Of a stretch of 47,022 nucleotides of DNA, positions 1 through 9,611 are shown piece by piece. Below the pieces are notes generated by a model, which saw only the letters and a program-made list of their open reading frames with translations, did not search any database and was not told the DNA's origin. How positions within the stretch are numbered: the first letter of the stretch is position 1; the number at the start of each line of letters is the position of its first letter. A program made the position numbers and the translations under genes. This DNA is from Bacteroidota bacterium (lineage in GTDB: Bacteria; Bacteroidota; Rhodothermia; Rhodothermales; UBA10348), in assembly GCA_022567305.1 (NCBI GenBank), contig JADFHF010000028.1, forward strand, positions 1 to 47,022, given 5' to 3'.

Positions 1-127
<127 letters not shown>

Positions 128-157
128 CTAAATATCTGAGTTTTTCTAGTTTCTGTC

Positions 158-2254
158 TTATGCCATTACCACACCGGCCGAGGCAGAGACGATTTCTTCT
201 GCCACCGACTTGGGTACTTGTGCATAGTGGTCAAATTGCATCGTGAAAATGGCGCGACCTTGCGTAATCGAACGCATATCGGTTGCGTAACCAAACATAT
301 TCGAAAGCGGCACCATTGATTTTATGACCTGCGCCTCCTGGCGCTGTGACAAGCCCTCGATGCGACCGCGTCGACTGTTGAGGTCACCAATCACATCGCC
401 CATATACTCTTCGGGGGTCACGACTTCTACAGCCATGATCGGCTCCATCAGCGTCGGTTTTGCGCTCCTGGCTGCACTCCGAAACGCCATACGCCCCGCA
501 ATCTCGAATGAGAGCTGGTCGGAGTCCACATCATGAAATTTGCCATCGTAAAGACGTGCCTTCACGCCTTCGATGGGATATCCGGCGAGCGGTCCCTGAT
601 CCATCGCATTGCGAATACCTTTTTCGACGGAGCCGATGTACTCGCGTGGAATAGATCCACCGCGAATTTCATCCACGAACTCGAGACCTGTGCCCTCTTC
701 ACTCGGGCCAATCTCAATCCAGACTTCTGCAAACTGTCCTCGTCCACCGCTTTGCTTCTTGTGCTGGTAACGCTCATCTACTGTCTGCTGCAGAGCCTCA
801 CGATACGCAACCTGAGGTTTTCCAACGTTGGCTTCCACTTTGAACTCTCTCTTCAGACGGTCGACGATAATCTCCAGATGAAGCTCTCCCATTCCAGCGA
901 TAAGTGTCTGACCCGTCTCCTCGTGAATAGCGATCTTGAACGTCGGATCCTCCTCAGCCAACTTCTGGAGTCCGACATCCAATTTGTCGTTGTCGGCTTT
1001 CGTTTTTGGTTCGATTGCAATTCGGATGACCGGATCGGGAAATTCCATTTTCTCAAGAATCACTGGATGTTTCGGATCACACAGCGTATCCCCGGTGTGA
1101 ATCTTTTTGAGCCCGACAGCTGCAGCGATGGCTCCGGCTTGAACGACGTCTACATCCTCCCGGCTGTTCGCGTGCATCAACAATATCCGCCCGATGCGCT
1201 CCTTCTTACCTGTATTTGTATTCAAAACCTGAGATCCCTTTTTCAGGGTACCCGAATACACTCGGAAAAACGTAAGCTTTCCGACATACGGATCCGTCAT
1301 GATCTTAAAGGCGATCGCGCTAAACGGGGCATCAGGATCTGCTGGTCGCTCGACCTCGGTTTCCGACCCTGGTACAACACCTTTGATCGGTGGAACGTCG
1401 AGTGGACTCGGTAGAAAGTCGATTACGCCGTCTAACAATCTCTGTACTCCCTTATTCTTAAAGGCGGAACCACAGAACACAGGCGTGATGTCCATGCTTA
1501 AGGTGGCTTCACGCACGACGTTCTTCAGCTCATCGGCCGTAATTTCGTCCCCTTCCAAATACTTCAACAGGAGGTCGTCATTGTGCTCGGCGACGGCCTC
1601 CAGCAGATTGATCTGCCAGTGGCGCGTCGTTCCCTTCAAGTCGCCTGGAACATCGATCTCATCCCATGTTGCTCCTTGAGTATGATCGTGCCAAATGATC
1701 GCCTTATTCGAAATCAGGTCGATCACACCTCTAAACAATTCGCCTTCACCAATCGGCACCTGAATAGGAACCGGGTTAGCCTTGAGACGGTCACGCATCT
1801 GGGTGATGGCGTTCTCGAAGTCAGCTCCCGTACGATCCATTTTATTGATGAAGGCGATGCGTGGCACCTTGTATTTGTTAGCCTGTCGCCAAACGGTCTC
1901 CGACTGAGGTTCGACCCCTCCAACTGCACAGAAAAGCATTACGGCGCCGTCCAGAACTCGAAGTGAACGCTCTACTTCCACGGTAAAGTCTACATGGCCC
2001 GGAGTATCAATAATGTTTATCTGATGATCCTGCCAGGCGCAAGTTGTAGCCGCGCTCGTTATGGTGATGCCGCGTTCCTTCTCCTGTTCCATCCAGTCCA
2101 TGGTGGCGCCGCCCTCATGAACCTCACCCATCCGGTGGACACGACCGGTATAGAACAATACTCTTTCGGTCGTGGTCGTCTTACCGGCATCGATATGAGC
2201 CATAATGCCGATATTTCGAACCTTATCCAGACTATATTTTAGATTCTCGCTCAT
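158..2254 (-). CDS. fusA: Elongation factor G
   Basis: This 698-residue protein is the translocation GTPase that moves tRNA and mRNA through the ribosome after peptide-bond formation. The N-terminal GTPase domain is plain: P-loop [13 protein letters not shown] near residue 19, RGITI of switch I, DTPGH of G3, and NKMD of G4. Domains II to V follow at the usual spacing, including the GGRGQFAEV segment of domain IV and the AGVVMA end. Length is normal for bacterial EF-G. It lies 57 bp downstream of rpsG and 51 bp upstream of tuf, so it is very probably cotranscribed with them. No frameshift or missing GTPase motif was seen. Confidence 0.98.
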   Translation of the reverse strand: MSENLKYSLDKVRNIGIMAHIDAGKTTTTERVLFYTGRVHRMGEVHEGGATMDWMEQEKERGITITSAATTCAWQDHQINIIDTPGHVDFTVEVERSLRVLDGAVMLFCAVGGVEPQSETVWRQANKYKVPRIAFINKMDRTGADFENAITQMRDRLKANPVPIQVPIGEGELFRGVIDLISNKAIIWHDHTQGATWDEIDVPGDLKGTTRHWQINLLEAVAEHNDDLLLKYLEGDEITADELKNVVREATLSMDITPVFCGSAFKNKGVQRLLDGVIDFLPSPLDVPPIKGVVPGSETEVERPADPDAPFSAIAFKIMTDPYVGKLTFFRVYSGTLKKGSQVLNTNTGKKERIGRILLMHANSREDVDVVQAGAIAAAVGLKKIHTGDTLCDPKHPVILEKMEFPDPVIRIAIEPKTKADNDKLDVGLQKLAEEDPTFKIAIHEETGQTLIAGMGELHLEIIVDRLKREFKVEANVGKPQVAYREALQQTVDERYQHKKQSGGRGQFAEVWIEIGPSEEGTGLEFVDEIRGGSIPREYIGSVEKGIRNAMDQGPLAGYPIEGVKARLYDGKFHDVDSDQLSFEIAGRMAFRSAARSAKPTLMEPIMAVEVVTPEEYMGDVIGDLNSRRGRIEGLSQRQEAQVIKSMVPLSNMFGYATDMRSITQGRAIFTMQFDHYAQVPKSVAEEIVSASAGVVMA

Positions 2255-2311
2255 TACGGTCAGCCATGGTCCGAAACGGCCCCATTGCCCAAAATCTCAA
2301 TGGTCTATCCT

Positions 2312-2779
2312 TTAAAATCTAAAGTGAGCAAATGCCTTGTTGGCCTCTGCCATCCGGTGCGTATCGTCTTTCTTTTTGATCGCGCCGCCCTCTCCTTTAG
2401 CCGCACTGATCAGCTCATTCGCCAATCGGTTGGCCATACTCTTATCATTTCGCGCATGCGCATATTGAAGCAACCACCGAAACGCCAATGCTACTCGCCG
2501 GTCAGGCCGAACTTCGATCGGAACTTGGTACGTAGCACCACCGACACGCCGACTTCGAACCTCTACCAACGGAGCTACGTTGTTGACAGCTCGTCGAAAC
2601 ACTTCAATTCCTTCCTCCTTGGTCCGATCTTCGATTACATCAAATGCCTGATAAACAAGACGACGGGCGACACTCTTCTTCCCACTCGTCATTACGACAT
2701 TGACAAATCGAGACACCAAGACATCATTGAAGACGGGATCTGGCGTTGGTTGCCGCTTTTCTGCACTTCTTCTTCTCAT
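2312..2779 (-). CDS. rpsG: 30S ribosomal protein S7
   Basis: The 155-residue product is ribosomal protein S7, which nucleates assembly of the 3' domain of 16S rRNA and sits near the E site. It shows the typical start [19 protein letters not shown], then the conserved [14 protein letters not shown]-type region (here [19 protein letters not shown]) and an [11 protein letters not shown] end. Length matches the family (about 155). It lies between rpsL (106 bp upstream) and fusA (57 bp downstream), the canonical str order. Confidence 0.97.
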   Translation of the reverse strand: MRRRSAEKRQPTPDPVFNDVLVSRFVNVVMTSGKKSVARRLVYQAFDVIEDRTKEEGIEVFRRAVNNVAPLVEVRSRRVGGATYQVPIEVRPDRRVALAFRWLLQYAHARNDKSMANRLANELISAAKGEGGAIKKKDDTHRMAEANKAFAHFRF

Positions 2780-2885
2780 AGTCTCGCTTGGACAAACAAA
2801 TGAGGCATATCGTCACCCGAAAGTTTCAACACGCCATTACATGACCCTACCATTCAGTTGGAACTGGGCACAAAAACCCAAATCC

Positions 2886-3260
2886 TTACCTCTTCGGGCG
2901 CTTCGTACCGTATTTTGATCTCGACTGACGACGATCATCAACACCGGACGTATCAAGTGCGCCCCTGACGACGTGATACTTCACGCCTGGCAGGTCCTTT
3001 ACGCGTCCTCCTCTAACCAGCACAATTGAGTGCTCCTGCAAGTTGTGCCCCTCGCCCGGGATATAGGCTATCACCTCAAAACCATTCGTCAAGCGTACTT
3101 TGGCGACCTTTCGCAGAGCCGAATTCGGCTTCTTGGGGGTCGTTGTATAGACTCGCGTGCATACACCTCTACGCTGTGGACAAGCGGACAGAGCAGGTGA
3201 CTTTGTCTTGCGCACCTTTTTCTTGCGTCCTTTTCGAACCAATTGTTGAATCGTTGGCAC
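2886..3260 (-). CDS. rpsL: 30S ribosomal protein S12
   Basis: Ribosomal protein S12 sits at the decoding centre and controls translational accuracy. The sequence has [14 protein letters not shown] at the N-terminus, the loop [19 protein letters not shown] with both lysines of the streptomycin-binding region intact, and [13 protein letters not shown] near the C-terminus. I place the start at a GTG at 3258-3260, which gives 124 residues, the normal family length beginning directly before PTIQQL. A TTG at 3270-3272 would add four residues and is preceded by AGGT at short spacing, so it cannot be excluded. It is the first gene of the str operon. Confidence 0.93.
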   Translation of the reverse strand: MPTIQQLVRKGRKKKVRKTKSPALSACPQRRGVCTRVYTTTPKKPNSALRKVAKVRLTNGFEVIAYIPGEGHNLQEHSIVLVRGGRVKDLPGVKYHVVRGALDTSGVDDRRQSRSKYGTKRPKR

Positions 3261-3560
3261 GATCGCTATCAATTTACCTGAATGATATGATTCAAATCCG
3301 TCACAAAGCCCCTAAAAACGGCCTAAGCGACAGTTACTTCAATCCCGCAAGATACGGTTTCTGGTCATTGGAACACGATTCCAATAGTGAAGAAACATTG
3401 AGTTGAGCCCAAGAAAAGTCCAAATATGTCAGAAAAGGACTCTAGTCACCGATTTAGGAAAGGTATTGTTATATATCACAATAACAATAAGTAACTTCGA
3501 TTGGGGGCCCTTCAGGGGTCGCGGTCATCCGGGTCCAGTCTGATGTGATGACCGGTTTCT
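3261..3560. other. Intergenic region between ftsH and rpsL; leader of the str operon
   Basis: About 300 bp separate the ftsH stop from the rpsL start, both on the minus strand. The stretch is AT-rich around 3461-3492 and must hold the str operon promoter or leader if that operon is transcribed on its own, but I see no convincing -35/-10 pair or Bacteroidota-type element. An imperfectly placed inverted repeat (CGGTCATC at 3522-3529 with GATGACCG at 3547-3554) lies directly after ftsH without a T tract, so it is only a weak terminator candidate. No gene is supported here. Confidence 0.5.
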
Positions 3561-5834
3561 TTACTTCGATTTGGAGTCTGAAAGCTCCTCTTCTCCTTCG
3601 GTGGCACGGTCAATTGCCGGATCCTGCTCGCTGGACACGCCGTCGCCGCTAGACACGCCGTCGCCGCTAGACACGCCGTCGCCGCTAGACACGCCGTCGC
3701 CGCTAGACACGCCGTCGCCGCTAGGCACGCCGTTGCCGCTAGACTCTACCGCCTCCGTCACGGCAGTCTCTGCGTCAGTCTCTGCTGTCTTCTCCGCCTT
3801 TGCCTTCTTTGCTGCAGCCTCCACTCGCGCTGCCTCTGTTTTCGCTGCCTCAGCGGCGATATCAATGTAGTCTCCTCCGTATGGTCGAGGCCCGAGAATG
3901 TCAAGCAGCTCTGCAGCGCCCAATACCTCCTTCTCAAGAAGGGTTTTCGCCATTTTCTCCAACTTCTCTCGCTGTTCCTTAAGCAGAGCGCGGGCCCTTT
4001 CTCGAACATCGTCGATTATGGCTTTGACCTCCTGGTCAATGATCCGGGCCGTCTTATCAGAGAAAGGTTTCTGAAAAATGGGGCCTTCGGCAGCGGAGCC
4101 AGACAAATTAAAGCTGACCGGGCCGATCTTTTCACTCATGCCGTAGTCGGCGACCATGGCATAGGCCATTTTTGTAATGCGCTCCAGGTCATTTTGAGCA
4201 CCCGTCGAAATGCGTCCGAAGATGATTTCCTCGGCGACACGGCCGCCGATGGCCATGGTCATTCTGTCTATTAGGGCCTCCTTGGTATAGAGGTAGCGCT
4301 CTTCCGGCAGGTATTGAGCGTATCCGAGTGCGGCTAAACCCCTGGGCACAATGGACACTTTGACGACAGGATCGGTATAGCGTAGGAACCAGCCCGTAAT
4401 GGCGTGACCGGCTTCATGGTACGCCACGATTTCGCGTTCGTCCGGAGAGATAATTTTGTTTTTCTTCTCGAGTCCGGCAATGACGCGGTCGATGGACTTT
4501 TCGAAGTCATCCATCTCTATGACGTCTTTGTCTTCCCTTGCAGCGAGCAGTGCGGCTTCATTGCACACGTTTGCGATCTCTGCTCCGGCGAATCCGGGAG
4601 TCTGAGCCGCGAGAAGGTCCATATTGACGACTTCCGAGATCATCAAATCCCTTGTATGCACGCGGAAAATCTCTGCGCGCTCTCGTTTGTCCGGTTTGTC
4701 CAGCAAGATCTGTCGGTCAAATCTACCCGGTCTTAATAATGCCGAATCTAGCACGTCTGGCCGGTTCGTGGCGGCCATGATGATGACACCCGAATCCGTG
4801 TTGAATCCATCCATCTCAACGAGGAGTTGATTGAGAGTGTTTTCCCTCTCGTCGTTTGCCCCCATCATCGTTCCTCGTCCTCGAGAACGACCAATCGCGT
4901 CAATTTCATCAATGAAAATGATGCATGGGGCCTTCTCTTTGGCCTGACGGAATAAATCCCGCACTCGCGCGGCACCGACGCCAACAAACATTTCGACAAA
5001 ATCAGATCCTGAAAGCGAGAAGAACGGCACTTCCGCTTCCCCTGCAACGGCCTTTGCTAGAAGAGTTTTCCCCGTCCCGGGTGGCCCCACAAGGAGGACA
5101 CCCTTAGGAAGTTTGCCTCCAAGCCGCGTAAATCGATCCGGATTTTTGAGAAAATCTACGACCTCGACAACCTCTTCCTTTGCTTCATCAAGTCCGGCTA
5201 CGTCCTGGAACGTCAACCGCATGTCTCCCTGGGTGTCAAAGAGTACGGCCTTGTTTTTCCCGATGTTGAGAACCTGAGAGCCCGGACTCATTCGGCGCAT
5301 GAGAAAAATCCACATGACCAGAATAATTCCCAGAGGAATCATCCATGTCAGAAGTCCTCCCAGCCAATTTTCCTCCCGTGACGCCTTGAAGACAATCTCC
5401 GTCTTGCCTTCTGAAAGTGCCCTCTCGTTATAGTCGAGCAGATACTGAATAAGGTCGTGATCGGTCGGTTTGTTACTTGAGAACGCATTCGCATTCTCTT
5501 CGTCGGGCCCGGAAAGAAAGCTCTGCTTTGGAGGCGCCACTTCGACCCGCCCTTCACGCACGGCTTCAATCCTATACTTGCCCCTGACACGCAGGTCGTT
5601 GACAACGTCTACCTCTTCGACATATCCGTCAGAGACTTGTCTCAGAAACGTCGAATATTCGACCTCATTGGAAACTCTGCTGCTGACGTTCAGCACAAAA
5701 TGGACCATCAAGGCTAGAAAGATGGCCAGATACAGCCACATTAGATAGCCTCGGCGCCTTTCGGGGATACGAGGGCCCTTCCCCGAAGAAGGCCGTTTGT
5801 CCAATTTCAATTTCTCGCGGTGGTCTTGAGCCAC
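3561..5834 (-). CDS. ftsH: ATP-dependent zinc metalloprotease FtsH
   Basis: FtsH is a membrane-anchored AAA+ protease that degrades misassembled membrane proteins and short-lived regulators. The 757-residue protein starts at a GTG; no in-frame ATG lies between it and the upstream stop. It has a first transmembrane segment at about 32-50, a periplasmic domain, a second segment at about 160-178, Walker A GPPGTGKT near 250, Walker B IIFIDEID, the second region of homology (ATNRPD...RPGRFDR), and the zinc site HEAGH near 470. The C-terminus is odd: after an Ala/Lys-rich stretch comes a low-complexity tail with about six copies of a GDGVSS hexapeptide, then an acidic end. The protein is longer than typical FtsH (about 640-700) because of this tail. 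Confidence 0.97.
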   Translation of the reverse strand: MAQDHREKLKLDKRPSSGKGPRIPERRRGYLMWLYLAIFLALMVHFVLNVSSRVSNEVEYSTFLRQVSDGYVEEVDVVNDLRVRGKYRIEAVREGRVEVAPPKQSFLSGPDEENANAFSSNKPTDHDLIQYLLDYNERALSEGKTEIVFKASREENWLGGLLTWMIPLGIILVMWIFLMRRMSPGSQVLNIGKNKAVLFDTQGDMRLTFQDVAGLDEAKEEVVEVVDFLKNPDRFTRLGGKLPKGVLLVGPPGTGKTLLAKAVAGEAEVPFFSLSGSDFVEMFVGVGAARVRDLFRQAKEKAPCIIFIDEIDAIGRSRGRGTMMGANDERENTLNQLLVEMDGFNTDSGVIIMAATNRPDVLDSALLRPGRFDRQILLDKPDKRERAEIFRVHTRDLMISEVVNMDLLAAQTPGFAGAEIANVCNEAALLAAREDKDVIEMDDFEKSIDRVIAGLEKKNKIISPDEREIVAYHEAGHAITGWFLRYTDPVVKVSIVPRGLAALGYAQYLPEERYLYTKEALIDRMTMAIGGRVAEEIIFGRISTGAQNDLERITKMAYAMVADYGMSEKIGPVSFNLSGSAAEGPIFQKPFSDKTARIIDQEVKAIIDDVRERARALLKEQREKLEKMAKTLLEKEVLGAAELLDILGPRPYGGDYIDIAAEAAKTEAARVEAAAKKAKAEKTAETDAETAVTEAVESSGNGVPSGDGVSSGDGVSSGDGVSSGDGVSSGDGVSSEQDPAIDRATEGEEELSDSKSK
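3630..3737 (-). repeat. 18-bp tandem repeat in the ftsH 3' end
   Basis: Six consecutive 18-bp units (plus-strand form GCTAGACACGCCGTCGCC) are nearly identical; only the first and last carry substitutions. The unit length is a multiple of three, so copy number can change without a frameshift. On the coding strand it encodes a glycine/aspartate/serine/valine hexapeptide in the cytoplasmic C-terminal tail of FtsH. Confidence 0.95.
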
Positions 5835-6069
5835 TAGTGAAGGGATTTGATGATTGTTTGAGAATTCACGCGTGACATGTCATGACGGATTCACTGCCGT
5901 AAATAGTTGCAAATGGGTGTCTCGATTTTCGCCTCAAGCATCCCGAATTTGTGTGCCATTTACAAAGCCGAATCCGTACCTCCGCATGTCTGTAAGGTTC
6001 CGACCGGTATTGAACGACTTGAACTTGGAAATGATGCCCGCCCGAGTACCTGAAACGGGGATTAGAGGA

Positions 6070-9000
6070 CTAGTCGTCTTCCAGGGACGTCATGAGAATA
6101 TAGAACGATCCGTCGGGTAACGAGAGGTCAAGATCCGCTACCGCGTCGTCGGTAGCAGTCTTCGAAGGGAATATTCCCCATGTGATAGTGAGTTCGGTCA
6201 GGCTTGGATCTACGTCTTTCAAGATCATGACTTTCTGATCCTCCGTATCCATGCTTGCCGCGTACTCCCCGGCCCTTTTTCTAGCCGCCGTGGTCCCCGC
6301 TAGGGCTGCAAGACGCACGGTCCAACCGACGATGGACAGATCAAGTACACGCCGAAGACGTAGTGGCTTGAGTGTAGATGATTCTAAGTATTCAAACTCT
6401 CCGTCAAGGTCCTCATCGTCGAGCACGATATCTGGATATTTATCCAGCATAACCCAACCTTGTTGTTCAATCTGATCATTCTCGGTTGGCAATATATCTG
6501 AAGCGATCAGTCCCTTTTTTAGGGTATCTGAAGCGATCAGTCCCTTTTCCGGGGTATCTGTATCGACCGCAACCGAGTCTGAAACCACCACAGGATTCAC
6601 CGCGAGAGCGTCCACTACCGTCGGCAGTCTCAGTGAATCTGTCGGGACCCGTAGCTCGGCTATTAACTCAGTCGAGTCAACAGGCAAGGCTAGATTAAAT
6701 TTGCCGAGCGAGTCTGTCTGGGCTAGAGCCGCATCAACGTCATTGAGCAGAGAGTCCGAAAACACGACGGATATATCGACCGCGACAGGTTCACTGACTA
6801 TTGGTTTTCGCAGTTCCACGACCGCTTGCCGAAGCGCTCGGGCCCGAGCCGCGTAGTCGGTCTCGCCGTAATCTCGAAGAATGACGTCAAATAGATCTTC
6901 CACAAAATAGAGAGGGCGCTCAGGTTCTTCTTCAGTGGGCGAAACCACCGAGAGGGGCACGCGCATCGGATCTATCCCCAGTGAATCCTTCTGGATCAAG
7001 CCCGTCGCCGCTGAATCGTCTAATGCTCGACTTTCCAGCGAAAAATCGATCGATTCGAGTAAACGATTCAAAGAATCAGGTGGAACGGGTGAGATGCCGA
7101 CGGAATCCGATTCCACAACAATTTCGGAATCGATCATTTCTGGTAATCGATTTTGATGCGTCGAGTCCGCAGCCAAAGCGGGCGAAAGATCAGACATCGT
7201 AGAATCTGGTATCTTCGACAACGATTGATCCAATAGGGTTGAATCCGCCTCTTCCGACTCTTCCTCTTTTTCAAAACCGTATTTCTCTGGCCATAGCTCG
7301 ATCAGGAGACTGACCGGTATCTGCAGATTAATCGGAGCAAGAATTTTTTCTCGATCGGCGGCAGCCTGCTCCAGAAAAAATTCGCCGCCGGCTAGAAGCG
7401 CCTGGGCGCTGGCGTCAGTTCCTGGATACGAAACGGCAATAAGTACAGTCTGATTGATCAGATCGTCGGCGTGTCCGGATTGCCACTCGTCGAACACGAG
7501 TTCATACAGTTCGAGTGCAAGCGCTGAAGAATCGACGATGGCCTCACGTATCTGAATGCCACGCTGCGTTCGTATACGATCGGAAAACTCGGAGTCCGGA
7601 TACTGGTCAAGTATCTGGTCGTATAGTCGTGAAGCCGAAAGTGAATCACCTAGCGTTTTCTGAACCTCGGCCAACGCATAGTATGATCTCTGAACGACCC
7701 CCTCGTCTGGGTTATCATCGATTACTCTGCGATACCAGACCGCAGCTGAATCGGGCATATTCAGTGCCAAGAATAGAGCGTTCCCCAGATCCAGCCATGA
7801 GATCGACCTCTTAGTATACATGATTGCTTGAGAAAGCGAATCCCGTGGAACATCCGACGTATCTATTTCCGGTAGTGTGGTTGGGTCGTCGGGATTAAAT
7901 CCCAGCGGCGACTGCTCTTCCCCGATCAATAAATCAACAGGCTGACCACGGACCGCTTCAATGCGTCTCCAGTTAGGAACAAGCGGTCGATCACCCCACC
8001 GCAGAAGAAAGCTGTTTCTCCCGTCAGCGACGCGCTCCTGATCCCTGTGAAAAAGAAACCCGGATTGCGTGCCTGCCGAGGCGCCACCCGAATCAATAAT
8101 TTTTCCTTCAGGCAATCCTCGAGTGAGAAAAGAATCTCGCGAATCCGAAGCTTGGCGAAACTGTTGTGCGAGAAGGCGCTCATCGCGCTCTTTACGCTGC
8201 TCCTCAAGCAGGAGCGCCCGCGCGAGCCTCAATTCCAAAATCTTGGCATCAAAATCTTCCTGGCTCATGGATCCGAGCCAGAGTAACGAGTCCATATCGG
8301 CAATCCCCTTATAGACGCTCGCGTACCGGTTGAAATTGGCTTTGATCTCAGCGGCATCCGTGATGGCTACACGTGTAAATTGTGCCTCACCGAAACTGCC
8401 GGTCAACGGGCGAGATGATGGCTTCGCAAGAGACACGGCAGCCGTATCAAAATGAGCTGCCGCGAGCACGTAGTCTCGATCGAGATCGCGATGAAGTTCG
8501 GCCATCGCATAGTGCGTGCGACCTCTCAGGTCCCCATCGATTGGAGTCGTTCGATTCTCCTCGTAGAGAAGATCGAAATAGGAATTGTAGGCCGCATCAG
8601 CCTGAAGCTGAGCCTGAAAAATCCGCCCCTTCAGATATCTCAATTCGTCGCGATACTCGAAATTCTTATCGTCCCTCTCCATTTTACGGAGCTCGTTTAA
8701 CGCGTTTTCAGCGTCTCCATAAATCCCGTTTACGCGAATAGCACTTAGTCGAGCCGCAAAATCCAGTTCGTAGAGAGGATTAAATCGTCGCACCCGCTGA
8801 TATGCCTTGACCGCCTCTTCCGGTTCGCCCATCGTCTCGTAAACCTGCCCAAGCAGGAATTGAGCTCTAGCGGCCAGTTCCTTTTCCTTCGCTTCATCAA
8901 GGCCGGTGGACAAGGCGTCCGCCGCTGACTCCCAATCTGAACGTTGGACATACAATTCACCAAGAGCAAGTCGATAGCTCGCTATCCACTTTTCCCGGAC

Positions 9001-9501
9001 GTCCTCTTGCGCTAAACTCTCCTGAAGAAAGGCCAACGCCTCATCGTACGATCGACTGATGATGAGCGTGCGTGCAAACCAAAATCGAGCCTCTTCTTCC
9101 AGGTCCGAGTGTCTGTCAATAACCTCCCGGAATTTCTGAAGTGCACCTACAAAGTTTTCCTGATAAAAGTAGGATTTCCCAATCAACAGAAGCGCATCAT
9201 CGACCCATTTAGAGTTTTCGTGTTCACGTAAGATGTCAGCGCTCTTGACCACAGCGTTTTCAAACTCCCGGTTGGCCGTATTCCCGCTTGGGCGGGCGAA
9301 TAACGGCAAATAACGATCTCTATCGACTGGTTCGTCTTTGTGTTCAATTGCCTGATACCCCTTGTCGTAGGCCTTCCGGGCGTTGTAAAACGTGTTGTAG
9401 TACGCCTTGAAATTGTCAACCCGTCGCCCAAGGAACGTGTTGGAACTGCAGCCGGACGACAGAATCGCAAAAAGAAGAAGAACGATGGCTCGACGGATCA
9501 T
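6070..9501 (-). CDS. PorW/SprE-type TPR lipoprotein, probable type IX secretion component
   Basis: This 1143-residue protein begins with a lipoprotein signal (lipobox LSSGC, acylated Cys18). Directly after it comes KAYYNTFYNARKAYDKGYQ, which resembles the start of PorW/SprE lipoproteins needed for type IX secretion and gliding in Bacteroidota. Tetratricopeptide-like helical repeats fill about residues 60-300 and reappear at about 540-680 (ALAEVQKTLGDSLSASRLYD). Between about 740 and 1020 lies a long Ser/Asp/Leu-rich region with many DSL/DST motifs, likely disordered, including an exact internal duplication. A T9SS sorting domain on a protein encoded at 38.8-40.8 kb supports the pathway being present. 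The family assignment rests on N-terminal similarity and TPR content; a generic TPR lipoprotein is the alternative. Confidence 0.8.
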   Translation of the reverse strand: MIRRAIVLLLFAILSSGCSSNTFLGRRVDNFKAYYNTFYNARKAYDKGYQAIEHKDEPVDRDRYLPLFARPSGNTANREFENAVVKSADILREHENSKWVDDALLLIGKSYFYQENFVGALQKFREVIDRHSDLEEEARFWFARTLIISRSYDEALAFLQESLAQEDVREKWIASYRLALGELYVQRSDWESAADALSTGLDEAKEKELAARAQFLLGQVYETMGEPEEAVKAYQRVRRFNPLYELDFAARLSAIRVNGIYGDAENALNELRKMERDDKNFEYRDELRYLKGRIFQAQLQADAAYNSYFDLLYEENRTTPIDGDLRGRTHYAMAELHRDLDRDYVLAAAHFDTAAVSLAKPSSRPLTGSFGEAQFTRVAITDAAEIKANFNRYASVYKGIADMDSLLWLGSMSQEDFDAKILELRLARALLLEEQRKERDERLLAQQFRQASDSRDSFLTRGLPEGKIIDSGGASAGTQSGFLFHRDQERVADGRNSFLLRWGDRPLVPNWRRIEAVRGQPVDLLIGEEQSPLGFNPDDPTTLPEIDTSDVPRDSLSQAIMYTKRSISWLDLGNALFLALNMPDSAAVWYRRVIDDNPDEGVVQRSYYALAEVQKTLGDSLSASRLYDQILDQYPDSEFSDRIRTQRGIQIREAIVDSSALALELYELVFDEWQSGHADDLINQTVLIAVSYPGTDASAQALLAGGEFFLEQAAADREKILAPINLQIPVSLLIELWPEKYGFEKEEESEEADSTLLDQSLSKIPDSTMSDLSPALAADSTHQNRLPEMIDSEIVVESDSVGISPVPPDSLNRLLESIDFSLESRALDDSAATGLIQKDSLGIDPMRVPLSVVSPTEEEPERPLYFVEDLFDVILRDYGETDYAARARALRQAVVELRKPIVSEPVAVDISVVFSDSLLNDVDAALAQTDSLGKFNLALPVDSTELIAELRVPTDSLRLPTVVDALAVNPVVVSDSVAVDTDTPEKGLIASDTLKKGLIASDILPTENDQIEQQGWVMLDKYPDIVLDDEDLDGEFEYLESSTLKPLRLRRVLDLSIVGWTVRLAALAGTTAARKRAGEYAASMDTEDQKVMILKDVDPSLTELTITWGIFPSKTATDDAVADLDLSLPDGSFYILMTSLEDD
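6495..6554 (-). repeat. 30-bp tandem duplication inside the PorW-like gene
   Basis: Two head-to-tail 30-bp copies are identical over the first 24 bases (plus strand TATCTGAAGCGATCAGTCCC...) and diverge by a few bases at the end. They encode two copies of a KGLIASDTLK-like decapeptide in the disordered Ser/Asp-rich region, so the reading frame is kept. Confidence 0.93.
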
Positions 9502-9611
9502 TGCTATATATCACAAGAGCGTCTCGGGGAGCGTTACCTCTACCCGAGTGCTGTTTCGATATCAACTATAATGGACTGGTAGCTTAGAGTCAGACGCGTG
9601 TCAGAGCAATG

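Noticed and set aside
533-1414. 293-codon plus-strand frame opposite fusA
   Set aside because: It is the antisense of a highly conserved essential gene, has no ribosome-binding site or domain, and its length follows from the codon bias of fusA.
5872-5883. Short palindrome TGACATGTCA upstream of ftsH
   Set aside because: A 10-bp palindrome is expected by chance several times in a window of this size, and nothing else supports a site.
9502-9520. TGTGATATATA(A/G)CAAT motif shared with about 3466-3482, upstream of both the PorW-like gene and rpsL
   Set aside because: A 16 of 17 match between two sites is within chance for a 47-kb window, and the positions relative to the starts differ (overlapping the start codon versus about 200 bp upstream).
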